From positions 1 through 32,112 of the forward strand of contig CAMWVS010000035.1 in NCBI GenBank assembly GCA_947177775.1: a stretch of 32,112 nucleotides of DNA. Direction: 5' to 3'. This document shows positions 23,882-29,221 of the stretch, one piece after another (the first letter of the stretch is position 1; each line of letters opens with the position of its first letter). The notes beneath the pieces were generated by a model that was not told the origin of the DNA, ran no database searches, and was given only the letters and a program-made list of their open reading frames with translations. Source of the stretch: an uncultured Prevotella sp. GTDB taxonomy: Bacteria > Bacteroidota > Bacteroidia > Bacteroidales > Bacteroidaceae. Both the position numbers and the translations under genes were made by a program.

Positions 23882-26170
23882 CTACGTTAATGTTATGTTT
23901 CCGTCGTCGTCAAGCGTCACTGTGGCGTCGCCGCCTTTCTTCAACCGTCCGAAGAGGATGGCGCGCATGAGAAGCGGTTTCAGCTGTGAGGCGATGACGC
24001 GGTCGATTTCCCGCGCACCGTATTCGCGGGTGAAGCCGAGGCGCTGCAGATGTTCGCGGACGGCGTCTGTGAGCGTCAGTGTCACACGGCGTGCCGCGAG
24101 CTGTTCCCGAAGTTCCGCCAGCTTCTTGTCGAGAATGAGCGATGCCATTGTGCGGTTCATGTCGTTGAACACGACCGTGGCCGACAGCCGGTTGATGAAT
24201 TCCGGCTTGAACGTCTTCTTGACCTGCTTCATCATCGCCTCGCCGGCAGAGATGTTGCCCGTGAACCCGACGTTCGCCTTGGCGGCATGCTGCGCTCCGG
24301 CGTTCGACGTCATGATGAGAACCACGTTGCGGAAGTCCGCCCGTCGGCCCTTGTTGTCAGTCAGCCGGGCGTAGTCCATCACTTGAAGCAGAATGTTGTA
24401 GATGTCCTCGTGAGCCTTTTCTATCTCGTCGAGCAGCAGCACGCAGTTCGGTGTCCGGCGTATAGCGTCGGTGAGCAGTCCGCCGTCTTCGTAGCCAACA
24501 TATCCGGCCGGTGCGCCGATAAGCTTTGCCACGGTGTGCTTCTCCGTATATTCGCTCATGTCGAAGCGCACAAGTTCGATACCCAATTCTGTTGCCAGAA
24601 CCCGCGCTACCTCCGTCTTTCCTACGCCCGTCGGACCTACAAAAAGCAGCGAAGCCATCGGTTTGCCCTCTGCCGTCAGTCCGGCCTTTGCCATCATGAC
24701 TGCCTCTGTCACTTGTCTGACGGCTTCGTCCTGTCCGTAGATTTTTCCGCTGATGCGCTTTGTCAGCGTCTCCAGCTTCGCGTCGTTGTCCGCCTTTATG
24801 GCCAGCGCGTCAACCTTGCATACCTTGGAAAGTATCTCGGCCACGAGCACCTTGTCTACCGTCTGTCGCTTGCGGCCTTCCTGCGGATGAGTCTCGCGGT
24901 AGGCGCCAGCCTCGTCAATGAGGTCGATGGCCTTGTCCGGCAGACAGCGGTCCGTTATATGGCGTGCGCTCGCCTTTACGGCAAACTCAATAGCCGTTGG
25001 AGTGTACGCCACGCCGTGGAATTGCTCGTAGCCTTTCTTCAGCTGTTGCAGTATGCCGATGGTCTCTTCCACGCCCGGTTCCGTTATGTCAATCTGCTGA
25101 AAGCGCCTCATCAGCGCCTTGCTGCGTGACAGATGGCGGTTGTATTCCTCGTATGTCGTCGACCCGATGAAGCGCAGTCGTCCCGCCTCCAGATACGGTT
25201 TGAGCATGTTGGCGGCGTCCATCGTGCTGTCACCGGTCGCTCCGGCGCCCATGATGCAGTGGATTTCGTCTATGTAGATGATGGCGTTGCCTTCGTCTGT
25301 CGCTCCGTCCAGAACCTCTTTCAATCGTTTTTCGAAGTCCCCGCGGAACTGAGTGCCGGCCACGATGGTTCCCATGTCCAGCTGATAAATCCGGCATCCG
25401 CGCAGCCTTTCCGGCACGCGGCCGTCTTCTATCATCCGCGCCAGTCCGAAGACAAGGGCCGTCTTGCCCACTCCCGGCTCGCCGACATGCAGCGGATTGT
25501 TCTTGTCTTTCCGGCAGAGCACCTGTATGGTGCGTTCCAGTTCCTTGTCGCGGCCTATGAGCGGGTTGTGTCCGTCGAGCCGTTCGTTTATGCAGGTGAC
25601 GAACATGCGCCACTCCTGCCTGGCTTCATTCTCGTCCATATCATCCTCCAGCCAGCCGGTTCCGTCCGTGTCCGTCTCTTCGGACGGAAGTTCCGTGCCG
25701 TTCTTCCCGTCCGTCTCCGCCGGTTCGCCGTTCTCCTCGCAGAGCGATATGAGGCGGCTCAGAAACATGCCCGTCCGGTCTTTTATCTCCGTTGTGAGTA
25801 TGTGAGCCGCATAAGAGTCGTCGAGCAGCAGCATGCTGTTGAGCAGATGGGGGATCTTCATCCACTGTGCCCCGGACGATTCTACCGTGAAATAGGCACC
25901 CGAGAGCAGCTCGTTTGTCTGTACCGAAGCCTCCGGACTGTATTCCATGTTGTCCGGCACGCGCTCCGTATCGCAGAAAAATCCGTTGATGTCGTCTTCT
26001 ATCGTTTTCGGGTTGATTCCGCAGTCGCTCAGTGTTTTTCTGAACACCTTCTGCCGTAGCATAGCCATGAGGACATGTTCGGGCATGATGAACTCATGCC
26101 GCCAGCTGCGGCATATCCTGAGCGTATCGTCAAAGACGAAGTCGACGAGTGGCGATCTTTTTATTTCCAT
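23882..26170 (-). CDS. clpA: ClpA, AAA+ unfoldase of the ClpAP protease
   Basis: A 762-residue double-ring ATPase that unfolds substrates into ClpP. The N-domain (about 1-145, starting [20 protein letters not shown]) is the ClpS docking region. An acidic linker follows (about 150-185). AAA-1 has Walker A GEPGVGKT (230-237) and Walker B IIYIDEIH (about 297-304). AAA-2 has GPTGVGKT (512-519) and [10 protein letters not shown] (about 578-587). A VGF tripeptide at 634-636, in the position of the E. coli IGL loop, fits ClpP docking. There is no ClpB-type middle coiled-coil, separating it from the disaggregase. It starts 79 bp after the clpS stop codon; the gap is filled by tandem repeats. The clpP gene is not in this window. 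Confidence 0.94.
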   Translation of the reverse strand: MEIKRSPLVDFVFDDTLRICRSWRHEFIMPEHVLMAMLRQKVFRKTLSDCGINPKTIEDDINGFFCDTERVPDNMEYSPEASVQTNELLSGAYFTVESSGAQWMKIPHLLNSMLLLDDSYAAHILTTEIKDRTGMFLSRLISLCEENGEPAETDGKNGTELPSEETDTDGTGWLEDDMDENEARQEWRMFVTCINERLDGHNPLIGRDKELERTIQVLCRKDKNNPLHVGEPGVGKTALVFGLARMIEDGRVPERLRGCRIYQLDMGTIVAGTQFRGDFEKRLKEVLDGATDEGNAIIYIDEIHCIMGAGATGDSTMDAANMLKPYLEAGRLRFIGSTTYEEYNRHLSRSKALMRRFQQIDITEPGVEETIGILQQLKKGYEQFHGVAYTPTAIEFAVKASARHITDRCLPDKAIDLIDEAGAYRETHPQEGRKRQTVDKVLVAEILSKVCKVDALAIKADNDAKLETLTKRISGKIYGQDEAVRQVTEAVMMAKAGLTAEGKPMASLLFVGPTGVGKTEVARVLATELGIELVRFDMSEYTEKHTVAKLIGAPAGYVGYEDGGLLTDAIRRTPNCVLLLDEIEKAHEDIYNILLQVMDYARLTDNKGRRADFRNVVLIMTSNAGAQHAAKANVGFTGNISAGEAMMKQVKKTFKPEFINRLSATVVFNDMNRTMASLILDKKLAELREQLAARRVTLTLTDAVREHLQRLGFTREYGAREIDRVIASQLKPLLMRAILFGRLKKGGDATVTLDDDGNITLT

Positions 26171-26179
26171 AGTGCCATT

Positions 26180-26266
26180 GTTTATTTGCTTATTCGAGAC
26201 TGTAGGATAGTTTATTTGCTTATTCGGGGCTGTAGGATTGTTTATTTTGCTATTCGGGACTGTAGG
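26180..26266. repeat. 30-bp tandem repeat made from the clpS 3' end
   Basis: Three units start at 26180, 26210 and 26240. On the minus strand each carries a version of CTACAGTCCCGAATAAGCAA, then ATAAAC. The 26240 unit includes the real clpS ending (YSPE plus stop at 26250-26252); the other two are copies lying between clpS and clpA, each still encoding a YS-like/PE and stop in one frame. Confidence 0.9.
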
Positions 26267-26552
26267 TCAGTCGTAGCGGGAACCCCTCCTCCCGGGCCAT
26301 GTTCATGGCTTTTTCCGTCTTTGAGACAGCCACGTCGTAGCTGTATGTCCCTACAACAGCCTTGTCGCTGTGGTGTACGGCGAGCATGAGTGTTTCGGCC
26401 TCTGTCTCGCTTTTGAAGAAGACGACAGTGAGAATCTTTACCACAAAGTCCATTGTGGTGAAGTCGTCATTATGAATATATACATTATATTTCCGCGGCT
26501 CGCGTGTGTCCGTGAGCTGCCTTTCCTTTACTGATGATTGTTCTTTTGCCAT
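26250..26552 (-). CDS. clpS: ClpS, N-degron adaptor of ClpAP
   Basis: A 100-residue cytosolic adaptor that binds proteins bearing N-terminal Leu, Phe, Tyr or Trp and delivers them to ClpA. The core shows RKYNVYIHNDDFTTMDFVV, where the NDD segment lines the N-degron pocket, and continues with AETLMLAVHHSDKAVVGTYS (the ClpA-contact and pocket His region) and AREEGFPLRLTYSPE at the end. The N-terminal extension (MAKEQSSVKERQLTDTREP) is flexible, as in other ClpS. It is first of the clpS-clpA-aat cluster. No convincing promoter was identified in front of it. Confidence 0.95.
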   Translation of the reverse strand: MAKEQSSVKERQLTDTREPRKYNVYIHNDDFTTMDFVVKILTVVFFKSETEAETLMLAVHHSDKAVVGTYSYDVAVSKTEKAMNMAREEGFPLRLTYSPE

Positions 26553-26715
26553 GGGAAAACTTTGTCAGATGAATGAAAATCCGGCAAAACAGGTTTGCCT
26601 TCCGGAATCAGGATTGATAAATAAGGGGGTGTTCTCCTGTTATTCCGGCCTTGTTCCAATTTGTTCCGGTGTGTCCCGCGCCGTCCGGCTTCTGTCCGGC
26701 CTCTGGGGCGCAACC

Positions 26716-26751
26716 AAAAACAAAGGGGCTGAAAATCAGCCCCTTGTTTTT
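26716..26751. terminator. Terminator after tRNA-Pro, usable in both directions
   Basis: CAAAGGGGCTGA pairs with TCAGCCCCTTG across a short AAA loop, flanked by A- and T-runs. On the minus strand it lies just downstream of the tRNA 3' end; on the plus strand TTGTTTTT follows the stem. Confidence 0.85.
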
Positions 26752-26758
26752 GATTTGG

Positions 26759-26832
26759 TCGGGATGACAAGACTCGAACTTGCGACCTCACGCCCCCCAG
26801 ACGCGTGCGCTAACCAACTGCGCTACATCCCG
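26759..26832 (-). tRNA. tRNA-Pro (anticodon GGG)
   Basis: On the minus strand the 74-nt cloverleaf reads: acceptor CGGGATG/CATCCCG with discriminator A, D arm GCGC AGTTGGTTA GCGC, anticodon arm CGCGT-CTGGGGG-GCGTG with two G-U pairs, five-nt variable loop, and T arm GCAAG-TTCGAGT-CTTGT. The loop CTGGGGG puts GGG at positions 34-36, reading CCC/CCU. The C1-G72 pair with A73 is the bacterial tRNA-Pro identity. CCA is not encoded (ACC follows). Confidence 0.92.
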
Positions 26833-26864
26833 TCCTCTGCAATAGCATTTCTGTATTGCGGGTG

Positions 26865-26896
26865 CAAAATTACGTATAATCTGTGAGAATTGCAAA
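26865..26896 (-). promoter_or_regulatory. Promoter of tRNA-Pro
   Basis: On the minus strand, TTTG (26893-26896) and TAATTTTG (26865-26872) are separated by 20 nt, a good Bacteroidota promoter, about 32 bp before the tRNA 5' end. Confidence 0.75.
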
Positions 26897-27027
26897 TTTT
26901 TGCCGATATTTTTTGTAAGAATAGTCTGAAAATGCAGGAAAAACAAAATCCCGGGACGTTGTAGCGTGGCATTCCGGGATGTTGTCTTTGGTTTTTCACA
27001 TAGGAAGTGCAGAACTCTCTCACATTA

Positions 27028-27145
27028 GTGTTGAAAGAGAAACTTCGTGTTGAAAGAGGAAGCTTCGTATTGAAAAGGCGACCCCGTATTAAAAAAAATG
27101 AATCCCCGTGTTGAGAAAATGCGGTCTCGTGTTTGGGAAAAGGAG
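27028..27145 (+). repeat. Degenerate ~20-bp tandem repeat, six units
   Basis: Units beginning GT(G/A)TT(G/A)A or GTGTTTG start at about 27028, 27047, 27067, 27086, 27108 and 27129, with lengths 19-22 bp. The first two (GTGTTGAAAGAGAAACTTC and GTGTTGAAAGAGGAAGCTTC) are closest. Later units diverge toward CCCC or TCTC ends. The array lies in the gap between the tRNA promoter and the aroA promoter; no gene is seen in 26897-27301. An upstream pair, CCGGGACGTTGT/CCGGGATGTTGT near 26951-26985, is a separate short repeat. Confidence 0.75.
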
Positions 27146-27195
27146 GATTGGGAAGTTACGGAGCCTGTCGGGATAACTTAATTATTGTTATTTGT

Positions 27196-27226
27196 TTTGT
27201 TATCTTTTTGATTTCCGCTACCTTTG
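27196..27226 (+). promoter_or_regulatory. Promoter of aroA
   Basis: TTTG at 27196-27199 and TACCTTTG at 27219-27226, spaced by 19 nt, match the Bacteroidota pattern, 75 bp before the aroA start. Confidence 0.75.
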
Positions 27227-27301
27227 TGGTCAATATGCCAGCAGACACATGCCCCGTAACGGGAGTGTCCGTAAATATGTATAAACCAGACCAGCCACGA
27301 T

Positions 27302-28561
27302 ATGCAATATGATATAACAGCCCCAAGCCGTCTGAATCTGACCGTCAATCTGCCTTCGTCAAAAAGCGTGAGCAACCGCGCCCTGATCATCCATGCCCTT
27401 TCCGGTGGAGTCACACTGCCGGAGAATCTTTCTGACTGTGACGATACGCGCGTTATGATTGATGCTCTCACGGCCATGCCCGATGTTATCGACATCGGTG
27501 CTGCCGGAACGGCCATGCGTTTTCTCACGGCCTATCTCGCCGTGACGCCCGGCCGCCATACCCTGACCGGCACGGAGCGGATGCGCCATCGTCCGATAGG
27601 TGTGCTTGTGGATGCCCTGCGTCGTCTCGGTGCGGATATTGACTATGTCGGCGAAGAGGGCTTTCCGCCATTGCTTGTCAACGGCAGGCCGCTCCAGGGC
27701 GGACCGCTGGAGATTGCGGGCAACGTCAGCTCTCAGTATATTTCTGCCCTTCTGATGGTTGGGCCGGTTCTTCGCCACGGTCTGACGTTGCGTCTGACGG
27801 GCGATGTCATCTCGCGGCCTTACATTGATATGACGCTATGGATGATGGGAGAATTCGGTGCTGAGGCAAAGTGGACCGATGCCAACACGATTGAGGTCAG
27901 TCCGCGTCCGTATGCGCCGCGCCCGTACTATATAGAGAATGACTGGAGTTCCGCTTCCTATTGGTATGAGATGGTGGCGCTGGGACCTCGTGACAGTGAG
28001 GTCACGCTCACCGGACTGATGGACGGCAGCAAACAGGGCGATTCCTCAGTGAGATATATCTTCAGTCTGCTGGGCGTGAAGACAGAGTTCACAGGATCCG
28101 CCGGCCCAGGCTGTCCATCGACGGTGAAACTGACGAACAACGGGCGATGTGTTCCGCGACTGGAGTATGACTTCATAAATTCGCCTGACCTTGCCCAAAC
28201 CGTCGTTGCGTGTTGCACGGCGATGGGGGTGCCGTTCCATTTCACAGGGTTGCAGACTTTGAAGATAAAAGAGACCGACCGCATTGAAGCCCTCAAGGCC
28301 GAACTTCTCAAGCTGGGATATGTCCTGCGTGATGTCGACGGCCGTGAACTGGTGTGGGACGGCTCGCGTTGTGAACCACAGCCGGCTCCGGTCATAGAAA
28401 CCTACGACGACCATCGGATGGCTTTGGCTTTCGCGCCGATGGCTCTGCGCCGTGAGCGCATGACGATAGACAATCCTATGGTTGTGACGAAGTCCTATCC
28501 GCACTATTGGGAAGACCTCAGTAAGGCGGGAATGGAGATAAAAGTGAAGAATGAAGAGTGA
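27302..28561 (+). CDS. aroA: 3-phosphoshikimate 1-carboxyvinyltransferase (EPSP synthase)
   Basis: The 419-residue cytosolic enzyme transfers the enolpyruvyl group of PEP to shikimate-3-phosphate, the sixth step of chorismate and aromatic amino acid synthesis. The N-terminal substrate loop is LPSSKSVSNRALI (K21). The PEP-binding signature GAAGTAMRFLTAYLA lies at about 66-80, and KIKETDRIEALKAELLKLG and DDHRMALAFAPMALR toward the C-terminus supply catalytic and phosphate-binding residues. A Gly at the position after GAAGTA (rather than GN-G-GTA) makes the PEP loop somewhat divergent, as in other Bacteroidetes enzymes. Length is typical, and the ATG at 27302 is the first in frame after the promoter. 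Its stop lies inside a GAAGAGTGA repeat. Confidence 0.93.
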   Translation: MQYDITAPSRLNLTVNLPSSKSVSNRALIIHALSGGVTLPENLSDCDDTRVMIDALTAMPDVIDIGAAGTAMRFLTAYLAVTPGRHTLTGTERMRHRPIGVLVDALRRLGADIDYVGEEGFPPLLVNGRPLQGGPLEIAGNVSSQYISALLMVGPVLRHGLTLRLTGDVISRPYIDMTLWMMGEFGAEAKWTDANTIEVSPRPYAPRPYYIENDWSSASYWYEMVALGPRDSEVTLTGLMDGSKQGDSSVRYIFSLLGVKTEFTGSAGPGCPSTVKLTNNGRCVPRLEYDFINSPDLAQTVVACCTAMGVPFHFTGLQTLKIKETDRIEALKAELLKLGYVLRDVDGRELVWDGSRCEPQPAPVIETYDDHRMALAFAPMALRRERMTIDNPMVVTKSYPHYWEDLSKAGMEIKVKNEE

Positions 28562-28590
28562 AAAGTGAAGAACGAAGAGTGAAGAATGAA
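28541..28590 (+). repeat. GTGAAGAATGAAGA-type purine repeat at the aroA 3' end
   Basis: Four to five copies of (A)GTGAAGAA(T/C)GAAGA words overlap the last aroA codons and stop (TGA 28559-28561). They are the reverse-complement style of the CTCTTCACTCTT repeats at 1-160. The next 100 bp to 28690 contains only A/T-rich words (CTAACTCCTGATTCATAATT) and no gene. Confidence 0.8.
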
Positions 28591-28690
28591 TGTTCTCGTC
28601 GTTCCATGAAGCATTCCTGCAATTCATTGTTCGATAACTCTTCAGCGGTCGGCAACACATGATTCCTAACTCCTGATTCATAATTTAAAA

Positions 28691-29074
28691 ATGTTTATCC
28701 TCATCGTTTCCATCATTGTTCTTGGTGTCGTCGTGGCCGTTGTCAGCAAGCTGATGTCGCGCGGCGAGGACGCCCCTGTTGTCATGGCGGAGGGCGATTG
28801 CGCCTCGTGCAGCGGTGACAACTCGCGGTGTGTGCACGACTGTATGATGGAAGCCGCCGTCAGTGACGTGGTCTACTACGACGACGAGGAACTGGACGAA
28901 TACGCCGGCAGGCCGGAAGACAAATACACCGAAGCGGAGGCCGACCGTTTCCGCGAAGTCATGCTCACCATGCGGCCCGATGAAGTTGCCGGCTGGTGCG
29001 TCAGTCTCTCGCGGCGTGGAATAACCCCGCCGGAGCAGATACGTGATGAAATGCTGATGCTCATGGGCGGCTGA
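28691..29074 (+). CDS. Small membrane-anchored protein with four-cysteine cluster, unknown function
   Basis: A 127-residue protein with an N-terminal membrane helix (MFILIVSIIVLGVVVAVVSK, residues 1-20) and a mostly acidic soluble part. A cysteine cluster C37-x2-C40-x6-C47-x3-C51 (GDCASCSGDNSRCVHDC) follows the helix and could bind a metal or an iron-sulfur cluster, or form disulfides. Next is an acidic stretch (YYDDEELDEY), then a helical C-terminal domain with one more Cys (GWCVSLSRRGITPPEQI). I recognise it only as a type of conserved small Bacteroidales protein. It starts 129 bp after aroA and may share its transcript. Confidence 0.75.
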   Translation: MFILIVSIIVLGVVVAVVSKLMSRGEDAPVVMAEGDCASCSGDNSRCVHDCMMEAAVSDVVYYDDEELDEYAGRPEDKYTEAEADRFREVMLTMRPDEVAGWCVSLSRRGITPPEQIRDEMLMLMGG

Positions 29075-29221
29075 AGTCAGGGGCGGAACGTTCCGGACCG
29101 TCGGCAGCGGCCTCAGAACCGGCATGCCGTGGTGGCCGTATGCCGGACCACGGCCTCCGCAGGGATATATTTAGCATGTCCGTAAGGCAATAAAAACACA
29201 GCTTTTTGAGTTAATATAATT
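29075..29221 (+). other. Intergenic hairpin before the TPR lipoprotein gene
   Basis: GCCGTGGT (29126-29133) pairs with ACCACGGC (29147-29154) around a 13-nt loop that itself holds GGC/GCC. No T-tract follows directly, so terminator function is doubtful. No standard promoter was identified in the remaining A/T-rich leader. Confidence 0.5.

Noticed and set aside
24050..26059. Long plus-strand open frames (24050-25129 and 25133-26059) opposite clpA
   Set aside because: Both are antisense to an intact ClpA with all motifs, and their translations are rich in His, Arg and Val with no recognisable domain.
26759..26832. Prophage or island insertion at tRNA-Pro
   Set aside because: No integrase, no repeated tRNA 3' end and no accessory genes lie next to the tRNA; the neighbours are housekeeping genes.
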